Positions 35,474 to 43,980 of a DNA stretch of 64,000 nt are shown here, piece after piece. A program made the position numbers and the translations under genes. This DNA comes from Bacillus crepusculi (GTDB lineage Bacteria; Bacillota; Bacilli; Bacillales; Bacillaceae), in assembly GCF_014764715.1 (NCBI RefSeq), contig NZ_JACXXE010000009.1, positions 34,243 to 98,242 on the forward strand. Reading direction: 5' to 3'. The notes beneath the pieces were generated by a model. The model saw nothing but the letters and a program-made list of their open reading frames with translations, was not told the DNA's origin and did not search any database. Each line of letters opens with the position of its first letter. Position 1 is the stretch's first letter.

Positions 35474-36349
35474 TTATGAAAGATCGAGAAGTGTCATCAT
35501 CAAGTAGGCAGCTGATGCTTCTGAAAAATGTCGTATATCTAGACCTGTGCGTTCAATAAATTTATCGATCCGATATTGAAGACTGTTTCGGTGAACATAT
35601 AAAGTTTTTGCTGCCTGCGATGCATTTAAGTTACATTGCATATAGGTCGTGAGGGTGCGGTAAACGTCCCGGTCAAAGACCGTTTCTTTAAATGCATCAG
35701 ATATCGCATGAGAGAGGGCGGATGCATCATAACAAATGAGAGCTGGCAGGCATTGATAAAATGTGGCAACACCTGACCTAAGCTTGCCTTGCTGCATATG
35801 GTGCAAAAAGAGCTGCTGTTCATTTAACAATCTCATCTGTAAATGGTCATTTGGCAGATGCAACTGTCCCTGTAAAAAGACTGAGTCTGTTAAAAAATCA
35901 CTTGTAATGGCCTGAGACAAATCATGTAGCTGATCTAATTGGCCATTTGCTGACGTGGCGTTTGTCTGAATGAGCATAGCTGTTTCAGCGCCTGTCCATA
36001 TAAAATGAGTGCTTTCGAGGCTGCTATTCACAGCCTCTTTTATTTGCTGCCTTTGCTCTGCTTGATGGGCCATTTTAAAATAAGAAACACGGACTGGATG
36101 TTGGACGGTTAATGGTTTGTTTTCAAAAAGATAGTCGTACCATTTCTGTTCATCCTCCGTCTGCTGCGTATGAGTTAAATCAATGGGTGTAAGGAAAGAA
36201 TTGAGAAGAAGTATTTCTCTTGCTGAAAGCTCCGTTTTGTCTACTCCAAATAATTCACCTTCGTCCGTTTGATACCAAAGAATCTGTTTGTCATTTGTAG
36301 GTGAACTGATGATATGTTGTCCGTAAACAAGCTTTAACTTTTCTAACAT
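35474..36349 (-). CDS. PucR/CdaR-type transcriptional regulator
   Basis: 291 residues with a divergent N-terminal region and a C-terminal PucR-type helix-turn-helix (LNASQAAKTLYVHRNSLQYR, then IDKFIERTGLDIR). It resembles B. subtilis YxkF, which lies next to msmX there, so msmX and this gene seem to have moved as a pair. Ligand and targets are unknown. It is separated from msmX by 139 bases carrying the cre-like site. Confidence 0.75.
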   Translation of the reverse strand: MLEKLKLVYGQHIISSPTNDKQILWYQTDEGELFGVDKTELSAREILLLNSFLTPIDLTHTQQTEDEQKWYDYLFENKPLTVQHPVRVSYFKMAHQAEQRQQIKEAVNSSLESTHFIWTGAETAMLIQTNATSANGQLDQLHDLSQAITSDFLTDSVFLQGQLHLPNDHLQMRLLNEQQLFLHHMQQGKLRSGVATFYQCLPALICYDASALSHAISDAFKETVFDRDVYRTLTTYMQCNLNASQAAKTLYVHRNSLQYRIDKFIERTGLDIRHFSEASAAYLMMTLLDLS

Positions 36350-36369
36350 GGCGAGGCTCCTTAAACAGT

Positions 36370-36579
36370 TTAATCATAGACATGGAATAGCATTAATTCG
36401 TGGATTTCTTCTTTTATGGTTGGTTCGACTTCATGAGGCGGAAGCTGAGAGCCCCACTCAATATCACCCGTTTTGTGGTAGATGCCTTCATAATGCGCAC
36501 CATTGTGAAAAAAGGATATTTTCCAGCCTGGCAATTGTGCTTTTTTAAAGAGGGGTTTCCATTGAAAATGAGAGATCAT
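36370..36579 (-). CDS. yheE: Small conserved protein YheE
   Basis: 69 residues (MISHFQWKPLFKKAQLPGWK at the start, then SFFHNGAHYEGIYHKTGDIEW), matching the YheE/DUF5342 family in place and length. Soluble; function unknown. The ribosome site is GGAGGCAATG. Confidence 0.8.
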   Translation of the reverse strand: MISHFQWKPLFKKAQLPGWKISFFHNGAHYEGIYHKTGDIEWGSQLPPHEVEPTIKEEIHELMLFHVYD

Positions 36580-36733
36580 ATCATCATTGCCTCCTTGCTT
36601 TTATTGATGAAACAATAAATAAACACGACAATACGGAAACAACCTTGAACTTGGTTTTATTGTATCTCATCTGATGTAAAGAGCATAGGAAAAGCACAGA
36701 TTTTAGAACATCTTCACACGAAACGAAAAACAA

Positions 36734-38092
36734 TCAGTAGACGTTCGCATGGTCTGTATTCGTGAGAGCGACTTGTGAAAGATAAGATGCGTAATCCACG
36801 ATTCTTTTACCAATCAGCCATTCCGAGTTTTTCAAGGACGCATGCTGGAAAACCTCACGACCGGGGCGAGAATTCGCTTCAAACATCCAGATCTCATCTG
36901 TGTGGTCAATGCCTAAGTCAAAACCGATCTCACCGATGTGGCCGGGCATTTTTTCATCTATTACCTCGCTAAGCGTGATGGCAGTATGAGAAAGCTTTTG
37001 TAAAATCTGCAAACGTCTTTTCTCTTCGGGAAAGACATCATAGAGTGTTTTGACCGATCCTCCATGTAACTGATGGGTCGTGATTGTGTGATTTCCTGAG
37101 ACTTTTGCCGCTGTTGCCGTGACTGTCCAATGACCGTACTTATTTTTATTCGTATGAACTCTGAAATCTAGCGGTTGATGATCGATATGCAAAAGCTCAA
37201 TGCCTTGTTGGGCAATAAAGTCATGAATGACGCAATCTTTTCGCAGCTGTTTGACGAAATGATCTACTGAATCATATGAAATAGACTTCCCTTTATTTGA
37301 TCGTACAGTGATTCCGTTTTCCGCATTCTTTAACTGATAAATGCCGTCCCCGTGACTTCCGTTTGTCGGTTTTAAGTAAATAACATGATGCAGATGGAGA
37401 AGTGTTTCTATTTTACTTAGAGCGTCCACAGGATCTAATTGAATGGAATGTGGCAGAAAGGACCTTGTTCTTTTATCTGTTAATAATTTTTCATGTATAT
37501 GCCATTTATTAAAAAAATAAGGGTTGAACCAAGGGATTTCGTAGTCTTGAGTGAGTTTCCGCTGTGTTTCTTGAATGAATGCTGACTGAGCAGATTTTCT
37601 ATTTGGAAGACGGTCGTAAACAACTGATGGCAGGGGCACTTCTTTTTTAATCCATCTGTGCTCTTGATAGAGCAGTCCTTCTACTGTGCCTTTTTCCCAA
37701 TCAATAGAATGAGTACCAAAAAGATATGCAAAGCCACTATGCTGCTTGAAAGATTGCAGCAGCTTGATGAAAAAATCTGTTCTTGCTCCTAATGGCTGCG
37801 TACTATGTTCAAAACCTGCGGTGAAAATGCCGATGAGTGGCCCTATAAAAAGTGTATGGTCAACGATGATCACATCAGCTGTTGATTGGTAAGGAATCAG
37901 TAAATCTCTGTAGAGGTCATTTGATAATAAAATTTTATTTGTATGCTGATGATAGGAAATGGTGAAGCCCTCTACTAACCGAGACCCTAAAGCAAGAGAA
38001 TAGAATGCATCCTGCTGTTTATAATGGGCGGGAAGATGAATTGTTTTTTCACTTGTGAGATGAGGGACGATGATGCAGCGATTTCTGTTCAT
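36734..38092 (-). CDS. yheD: Endospore coat-associated ATP-grasp protein YheD
   Basis: 452 residues of the YheC/YheD family with an ATP-grasp fold in the C-terminal half (VIYLKPTNGSHGDGIYQLK, GEIGFDLGIDHTDEIWMFEA). In B. subtilis YheD forms rings around the forespore, and the enzymatic activity is not established. Its start overlaps the 3' end of yheC by 44 bases, so they are translationally linked. Confidence 0.9.
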   Translation of the reverse strand: MNRNRCIIVPHLTSEKTIHLPAHYKQQDAFYSLALGSRLVEGFTISYHQHTNKILLSNDLYRDLLIPYQSTADVIIVDHTLFIGPLIGIFTAGFEHSTQPLGARTDFFIKLLQSFKQHSGFAYLFGTHSIDWEKGTVEGLLYQEHRWIKKEVPLPSVVYDRLPNRKSAQSAFIQETQRKLTQDYEIPWFNPYFFNKWHIHEKLLTDKRTRSFLPHSIQLDPVDALSKIETLLHLHHVIYLKPTNGSHGDGIYQLKNAENGITVRSNKGKSISYDSVDHFVKQLRKDCVIHDFIAQQGIELLHIDHQPLDFRVHTNKNKYGHWTVTATAAKVSGNHTITTHQLHGGSVKTLYDVFPEEKRRLQILQKLSHTAITLSEVIDEKMPGHIGEIGFDLGIDHTDEIWMFEANSRPGREVFQHASLKNSEWLIGKRIVDYASYLSQVALTNTDHANVY

Positions 38093-39152
38093 CAGAAACC
38101 TCCTTCGGTTGAGCTCTTATAGATTTCGCATGTTCAAGAATAAATCGGATCAATTGATCTTCCTTTTCAGGATATGCCTTTAAAAGAGCCGATCGTCCTG
38201 GCTTTGATCTGATATTTGATATGAAAAGTCTGCCTTCACTTGTATGAAGTAGGTCTATAGCAAGCTCAAAGCATGGAGAAAAGGTTTTATCTACATATGC
38301 TGGGAGAGCTGACTGAATGGATGTAATATCATCTAAAAGGAGCTCTTTGACTTGCGGCTGCAATGAATGTAAGTAGTGGTCAAAGCCTACCACATGATTG
38401 GAATTTTGTGTATTGTTTAAAAGGCTATTTTCCGCAGGTGACTTTGTGAGAATCCCCATGCTATTCCATTGATTTTGTGAATCTTTCATAAGAAAAATCC
38501 TTATTTCATCGAATGAAAAATCTTTTTGGTCACTCGTGTTAAAAAATTGAAGGAAATATCGACCTACAAACTTTTTGCACCAGCGTTCAACCTCTGAGGG
38601 GCGATAAAATGTGATGACCTGCTTGGGACCTAGCTGAACAGTGAATGTTTTATCTACTAAGGAAATGAAGTAAGTAGATGTTGCATGCTGTTGAGAGAGC
38701 GGCTGCATTTTACAATATCCACCCCTTCTTACCATGTTGAGAAGGTCCGAAGGCTCTTTCAATAATGAGCAGACCGGCAAATATGGCTGTAAAGAGGGGA
38801 GGAGGCGAAGCTGTTCGAATAGCACCATTTTATTTGGGATTCCAGTATTCAAAAATTCTGTTTTTGGATACTTTTTTAGCCATTCCATGATCGGTTTTGC
38901 TTTTTTAGATTGTGCGTCATGCTGGTAAAGACATCGATCGTAAATCAAGTCTGGAATTTGAAATTCTCCGGCTACAAACCCTTGGTCAGTCGTATATGTT
39001 TGACCTTGTATCAAATTCGAAGCAGGCTTTAAATCAAGTGGTGTGAAACGAACAACCTCTAAATCAAAAGAAGAAGCAGCTTTGGCGATTTGATGTGTGA
39101 ATGCCTCTTCATGCTGCGGAGAAAGGGTCACAATACCTAATGTTGCCGTCAT
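38049..39152 (-). CDS. yheC: Endospore coat-associated ATP-grasp protein YheC
   Basis: About 367 residues, a paralogue of YheD: MTATLGIVTLSPQHEEAF at the start and FELAIDLLHTSEGRLFISNI near the end. ATG 39152 is chosen because AAGAAGGTG lies 8 bases upstream; the ATG at 39179 overshoots. It is the first gene of the yheC-yheD pair, divergent from yheB. Confidence 0.88.
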   Translation of the reverse strand: MTATLGIVTLSPQHEEAFTHQIAKAASSFDLEVVRFTPLDLKPASNLIQGQTYTTDQGFVAGEFQIPDLIYDRCLYQHDAQSKKAKPIMEWLKKYPKTEFLNTGIPNKMVLFEQLRLLPSLQPYLPVCSLLKEPSDLLNMVRRGGYCKMQPLSQQHATSTYFISLVDKTFTVQLGPKQVITFYRPSEVERWCKKFVGRYFLQFFNTSDQKDFSFDEIRIFLMKDSQNQWNSMGILTKSPAENSLLNNTQNSNHVVGFDHYLHSLQPQVKELLLDDITSIQSALPAYVDKTFSPCFELAIDLLHTSEGRLFISNIRSKPGRSALLKAYPEKEDQLIRFILEHAKSIRAQPKEVSDEQKSLHHRPSSHK

Positions 39153-39357
39153 GATAAAACACCTTCTTTTCAAGTTCATTTTTTACCTTCAGAAAAATAC
39201 GTTTTCATGATTTTACAGAAACCTTACGCTCCTTTATCATTACGACAGATTGCTTGATCATATGTCTCGCTGCATGCTTCATTTGCTTGGGATCTTGCTA
39301 ACCACTATAATACGTATAGATCAAAACAATAAACATCGGGTATTGTTTGAAAGGTAG

Positions 39358-40500
39358 ATGACGACTTTGAATATATTCACAACGTTTATCTTTATGATTG
39401 TTATAGGAGCAGTCATAGGAGCAGCGACAAACCATCTTGCAATTAAAATGCTTTTTCGTCCTTATAAGCCATATTATTTATTTGGTAAACAGCTCCCATT
39501 TACACCAGGGCTCATTCCTAAAAGAAGAGACGAGGTAGCCAAGCAGGTTGGTGTCATGGTAATGGAGCATTTGCTTACGCCAGAAGGTATTCAAAAACGA
39601 TTTGAATCATCTGAGGCAAAGCAAGAGATAATGCATGCCGTTCATCGATATATTGACAAAGGCGCTGAAATGGAGATCACGGTGCTATCCTTACTAGAAA
39701 GCTTCGGCGCATCACAGGCTGACGTAAAAGCAGATAAATGGCTCCATCAGTGGTCTGATCAAAAGCTCGATTCACTTCTTGAAAAATACGATCAGCAGAC
39801 TTTATCTGAATTGCTCCCAACTGAAGTGGAAAATAAAATCTCCACAAAAATTCCAGATGCAGCAGATTATATTTTAAAGAGGGGGATCCATTACTTTGAA
39901 AGTGAAGAAGGTAAAGCAAGACTTGGCAATATGATTGATGATTTCTTAAAGGAACGAGGAATGCTTGGCAGTATGGTCCAAATGTTTCTTGGGAATACGA
40001 GCTTAATTGACCGTGTACATCCTGAAATCATCAAGTTTTTAAGAAATGCAGAAACCAAAAGGTTTTTGTCAGATTTGCTTGTTCAGGAATGGGACAAGGT
40101 AAAGCAGTTTTCACTTCATGAGCTTGATGAAAAATGGAATGTGAAAGAGCTTGTATTTAGTGTGAAAAGACAATTACTTTCCCATTTTTCTACAAAACTG
40201 ATCTTAGACAGACCAGTTGGGGTTTATGTCAGTGCTGTAGCGGATGATCTCAAAACACAAATTGCGCCGGTATTGATTAATAAGGGAATCGAAGCGGCAT
40301 CGAATGCTTTAGAGGGTCTGCTTGCCAAGCTTCAATTTGAAGAAATTATTCGTGAGCAAATTGAACTTTTCCCACTTGAAAAAATGGAGGAGCTTGTGGT
40401 CAGCATCTCTAATAAAGAGTTAAAGATGATCACCTTCCTAGGCGGCCTTTTAGGCGGAATGATTGGCGCGATCCAAGCTATTTTTGTCACGATATTTTAA
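39358..40500 (+). CDS. yheB: DUF445 membrane protein YheB
   Basis: 380 residues with an N-terminal and a C-terminal membrane segment ([20 protein letters not shown] and [18 protein letters not shown]) bracketing a long helical region. The [14 protein letters not shown] motif is characteristic of the family. In B. subtilis it is associated with sporulation expression; the function is unknown. The ribosome site (GAAAGG) is weak and close to the start. Confidence 0.88.
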   Translation: MTTLNIFTTFIFMIVIGAVIGAATNHLAIKMLFRPYKPYYLFGKQLPFTPGLIPKRRDEVAKQVGVMVMEHLLTPEGIQKRFESSEAKQEIMHAVHRYIDKGAEMEITVLSLLESFGASQADVKADKWLHQWSDQKLDSLLEKYDQQTLSELLPTEVENKISTKIPDAADYILKRGIHYFESEEGKARLGNMIDDFLKERGMLGSMVQMFLGNTSLIDRVHPEIIKFLRNAETKRFLSDLLVQEWDKVKQFSLHELDEKWNVKELVFSVKRQLLSHFSTKLILDRPVGVYVSAVADDLKTQIAPVLINKGIEAASNALEGLLAKLQFEEIIREQIELFPLEKMEELVVSISNKELKMITFLGGLLGGMIGAIQAIFVTIF

Positions 40501-40621
40501 GATCAGCTAGAGAAATTTTGATGAATTCATTGTATATATGTGAAACGAAAGCCATAGTTTGTTATAGTGGAGTGGTGTCCGCCGATCATATCGGTGATAA
40601 CGGATAGAAAGGAGACATAAC

Positions 40622-40978
40622 ATGTCTGTAAATCTTTATGATGTTGCATATGACCTTGAAAAAGCACTGCGTCATAGCGAAGAATATTCAGCGTTAAGAA
40701 ATCTTTATGATGAGGTAAACGGGGATGAGTCCTCTAAAAGAATGTTTGAGAACTTCCGTGACATTCAAGTAAACCTTCAACAAAAACAAATGACTGGTCA
40801 AGAGATTACACAAGAAGAAGTAGAGCAAGCGCAAAAAACGGTTGCACTTGTGCAGCAGCACGATAAAATCTCTCAGTTGATGGAAGCAGAGCAACGCGTG
40901 AGTGTTCTCATCGGCGAATTAAATAAAATTATCATGAAGCCTCTTGAAGAGCTTTATGGAAATACAGAAGAAAATTAA
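40622..40978 (+). CDS. yheA: YlbF/YmcA-family protein YheA
   Basis: 118 residues, all helical, beginning MSVNLYDVAYDLEKALRHSE, of the UPF0342/YlbF family. Relatives YlbF, YmcA and YaaT work with RNase Y in mRNA processing; what YheA itself does is unknown to me. The ribosome site is AAAGGAG. A good terminator follows. Confidence 0.9.
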   Translation: MSVNLYDVAYDLEKALRHSEEYSALRNLYDEVNGDESSKRMFENFRDIQVNLQQKQMTGQEITQEEVEQAQKTVALVQQHDKISQLMEAEQRVSVLIGELNKIIMKPLEELYGNTEEN

Positions 40979-40981
40979 TGG

Positions 40982-41009
40982 AAAGGGCGATAAAATTCGC
41001 CCTTTTTTT
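40982..41009 (+). terminator. yheA terminator
   Basis: AAAGGGCG / CGCCCTTT with an 8-base loop and T7. Confidence 0.9.
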
Positions 41010-41045
41010 ATTTCACATTTCCCCCGCATATCTTTTAAAAAAAGG

Positions 41046-41094
41046 TTGTCGAAGCTCATAAATTCTGCGATAATACTTATTGAAAGTGCTTTCA
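41046..41094 (+). promoter_or_regulatory. Promoter with cre-like operator, between yheA and yhaX
   Basis: TTGTCG (41046-41051) and GATAAT (41069-41074) with a 17-base spacer form a plausible sigma-A promoter. TGAAAGTGCTTTCA (41081-41094) is a perfect palindrome matching the cre consensus at 13 of 14 positions and covers the expected transcription start. Confidence 0.5.
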
Positions 41095-41315
41095 AAAGAG
41101 CACTCTCAAGGACAATTGGGTGCGTTTCACTTGGGATTTACGGCGGTGAGCCAAACGAGAGAGAAGCGCTTCTGGGAGAAACGCAAAGCATAAGGGGATC
41201 TGATATAAGCAATGCTTTGATGTGTGAAAGATAAGGGGATTATGGGGAGCTTCATCACTCCATTGTTACGCATCCAAACCATACATAAAAAAAAGCCTAG
41301 GGGTAGGCTTTTTTT
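41081..41315 (+). ncRNA. Candidate small RNA of about 235 nt between yheA and yhaX
   Basis: The stretch from the promoter at 41046-41074 to the terminator at 41288-41315 has no convincing ORF; the best candidates are 15 codons from GTG 41144 and about 30 codons from ATG 41242, which runs through the terminator. The region includes paired tracts such as GAAGCGCTTC. It could be a regulatory RNA or a short-peptide mRNA. This is inference from signals only. Confidence 0.4.
41288..41315 (+). terminator. Intrinsic terminator upstream of yhaX
   Basis: AAAAAGCCTA-GGGG-TAGGCTTTTTTT. Confidence 0.88.
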
Positions 41316-41425
41316 ATTTACCGTTGATTCATAAAGCAGGGATTGCAATCAACTGCATGTTCTAAAGCATCAAGCTAGGGCATATCCTCATCTTAAGTAC
41401 AGTCATCAAGAAGGGGGATGCCTCA

Positions 41426-42292
41426 GTGTCAAAAAAACTACTTGCACTCAATATAGATGGAACATTACTTCGTTCCAATGGAAAAATCCATTCCGCTACA
41501 AAAGAAGCTGTGGAATATGTGAAGAAAAAAGGGGTTTACGTGACGGTTGTCACCAATCGGCATTTTCGGGCAGCTCAAAAAATTGCCAAGGCGTTGAAGA
41601 TTCCAAATTCAACCCTTGTGACGCATAGTGGTGCTTTTATTGCTGATAAACTCGATGAGCCGCTTCATGTGAAGAAATTAACGGAAGAAAAAACATTCAA
41701 TCTTGTGCAAATTCTTGAAAGTTTTGACTGTAATGTCCGCTTGTTGCATGAAAAATTCTCGATTGGCAATCGGAAAAAAACACAGTCTCAACTGATGGGA
41801 AAGACGTTGATTCATCCGTCTGATCCGATTTTTTATCCCGTTCAATTTGTAGAATCATTAAGTGATATGCTGATGGATGAACCGGTCAGCACACCAGTGA
41901 TTGAAGTATATTCGACTGCAGAGCTTCAGCCTGAGATTCACAAGACCATTCAACAAGCATTCCCATCTGTCGATCTCATTAAGATCAGTGATGAGAAAAT
42001 GAATATCGTATGCAAAGGGGTTTCTAAAGAAGCAGGACTTTCTCTTTTAACCTCGGCGCTAGGTTTTACTTTAGAGGATACGGTTGTCATCGGCCATGGA
42101 CCAGATGACATCCCAATGCTGGAGTTAGCTGGCTTAGGCGTCGCTATGGGAAATGCACCTCATTCGGTCAAGCGTAAAGCCGATTGGGTGACGCGATCTA
42201 ACGATGAACAGGGCGTCGCTTATATGATTAAAGAATACTTTAGAATGCAGCAAAGGGAAGGCTTTTTGCATCAATTCGATATTAAACGATAA
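41426..42292 (+). CDS. yhaX: HAD-superfamily Cof-type phosphatase YhaX
   Basis: 288 residues of the Cof/HAD-IIB group: motif I LALNIDGTLL (the first Asp is replaced by Asn, seen as N-I-D), motif II VTNR and the C-terminal VIGHGPDDIPMLELAG. B. subtilis YhaX is a spore coat protein of this fold. The Asn in place of the nucleophilic Asp suggests weak or lost phosphatase activity. The start is GTG after AAGGGGGATG. Confidence 0.88.
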   Translation: MSKKLLALNIDGTLLRSNGKIHSATKEAVEYVKKKGVYVTVVTNRHFRAAQKIAKALKIPNSTLVTHSGAFIADKLDEPLHVKKLTEEKTFNLVQILESFDCNVRLLHEKFSIGNRKKTQSQLMGKTLIHPSDPIFYPVQFVESLSDMLMDEPVSTPVIEVYSTAELQPEIHKTIQQAFPSVDLIKISDEKMNIVCKGVSKEAGLSLLTSALGFTLEDTVVIGHGPDDIPMLELAGLGVAMGNAPHSVKRKADWVTRSNDEQGVAYMIKEYFRMQQREGFLHQFDIKR

Positions 42293-42405
42293 TATAGTGA
42301 AGGCCCTGTCCATCAAGAAATGGCAGGGTCTTCATCTGTTCCTTTCATTGCTTTTCCTAGATGAATTTTGTAAAATGAAACAAGTTTGAAGATAAAGGTG
42401 ATACG

Positions 42406-43905
42406 ATGCGAATTTTAATTAAAGGGCTATCAGATGAACGATTTCATCGCCCGCTTGTCAATATAGCAAACTTATTTGAAGAAGATAGTGAAGTGCTGTT
42501 TGATCCGGGTGAACGGGATGACGGTCTAGTGATGGTGTTTAGTTGGAAAGAAGAACGTGGAATGGTTGAAGCATCTGGCCACATCGCTGGTTCACACATC
42601 AACAGTCGTTTTACAAGAGATGTGCCAGAGGGCTTGAACGATAAGGAGCGCTGGAAGCAAATCAAAAACACAGTGCTGTCTGTTTATTTACACCTGCTTC
42701 AGGAGCATACAGGGATGACGCAAAAATGGGGGATTCTCACAGGGATACGCCCTACGAAATTACTTCATAAGATGCTAAGAGAAGGTATGACAAAGGAAGA
42801 AGCACATGCGGCGTTAAAGCGTGATTACTTGATTCATGAAGAAAAAATTGATTTGATGCAGGAGATTGTTGATCGCCAGCTTCAAGCAATTCCAGATCTG
42901 TATGACCTTCAGCAGGAAGTGAGTATTTATATAGGTATTCCTTTTTGCCCAACAAAATGTGCTTATTGCACGTTCCCTGCTTATGCCATTAAAGGACAAG
43001 CTAAAAGAGTGGGAACGTTTCTGTTTGGTCTGCATTATGAGATGCAAAAAATGGGTGCATGGTTAAAGGAACACGGGATCAAAGTGACGACCGTTTATTT
43101 TGGCGGAGGCACACCAACGAGTATCACAGCGGAAGAAATGGATTTGCTGTATGAAGAAATGTATCGCTCGTTCCCTGATGTGAAACATATTCGAGAGATT
43201 ACGGTTGAAGCTGGACGTCCTGATACGATTTCGCCTGATAAGCTTGAGGTGCTAAATCGCTACAATATTGACCGGATTAGCATCAACCCGCAATCGTATG
43301 AGAATGAGACACTGAAAGCCATTGGCCGGCATCATAGTGTGGAAGAAACGATTGAAAAGTATCATTTATCAAGACAGTACGGCATGAATAATATTAACAT
43401 GGACTTAATCATTGGTTTACCGGGTGAAGGACTAAAGGAATTTCAGCACTCCTTACAGAAGACGGAAGAGCTTAGACCAGAATCTTTAACCGTGCACACA
43501 CTCTCCTTTAAAAGAGCGTCTGAGATGACGCGCAATAAAGAGAAATATCAAGTGGCAGACCGTGAAGAAATCATACGTATGATGGATGAAGCGGTCGCTT
43601 GGACGAAAAAACATGAATATCATCCATATTATTTATATAGACAAAAAAACATCTTAGGTAATCTTGAAAATGTCGGATATTCATTAGATGGACAGGAAAG
43701 TTTGTATAATATCATGATTATGGAAGAGGTCCAGACGATCATTGGCATTGGATGCGGCGCAGCCAGTAAATTCATTGATCCGCGAACAGGCAAAATAACG
43801 CAGTATGCCAATCCGAAAGATCCAAAATCGTATAATGATCGCTATGAGCACTATACGGAAGAAAAAATTCAATTCCTTGAATCATTATTTGTTTCTCATG
43901 TGTAA
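42406..43905 (+). CDS. hemZ: Radical SAM coproporphyrinogen III dehydrogenase-like HemZ
   Basis: 499 residues with an N-terminal extension of about 165 residues, the radical SAM cysteines in CPTKCAYCTFPAY (about 182-189), VYFGGGTPTS and a HemN-like C-terminus. HemZ belongs to the oxygen-independent coproporphyrinogen oxidase family and is annotated for anaerobic haem synthesis in B. subtilis. The ribosome site is AAAGGTG. A terminator follows the stop directly. Confidence 0.93.
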   Translation: MRILIKGLSDERFHRPLVNIANLFEEDSEVLFDPGERDDGLVMVFSWKEERGMVEASGHIAGSHINSRFTRDVPEGLNDKERWKQIKNTVLSVYLHLLQEHTGMTQKWGILTGIRPTKLLHKMLREGMTKEEAHAALKRDYLIHEEKIDLMQEIVDRQLQAIPDLYDLQQEVSIYIGIPFCPTKCAYCTFPAYAIKGQAKRVGTFLFGLHYEMQKMGAWLKEHGIKVTTVYFGGGTPTSITAEEMDLLYEEMYRSFPDVKHIREITVEAGRPDTISPDKLEVLNRYNIDRISINPQSYENETLKAIGRHHSVEETIEKYHLSRQYGMNNINMDLIIGLPGEGLKEFQHSLQKTEELRPESLTVHTLSFKRASEMTRNKEKYQVADREEIIRMMDEAVAWTKKHEYHPYYLYRQKNILGNLENVGYSLDGQESLYNIMIMEEVQTIIGIGCGAASKFIDPRTGKITQYANPKDPKSYNDRYEHYTEEKIQFLESLFVSHV

Positions 43906-43930
43906 ACACTGTGGTGACGCAGTGTTTTTT
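43904..43930 (+). terminator. hemZ terminator
   Basis: AAACACTG / CAGTGTTT with an 8-base loop and a T-tract, overlapping the hemZ stop codon. Confidence 0.85.
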
Positions 43931-43980
43931 TCATTTATAAAAGGGTATATAGGTGATAAAAAGTTAAAGCAGGTGTACAT

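Noticed and set aside
40944..41234. 96-codon plus-strand ORF after yheA
   Set aside because: It starts inside yheA, runs through the yheA terminator and the cre-like promoter, and has no ribosome site or family-like sequence.
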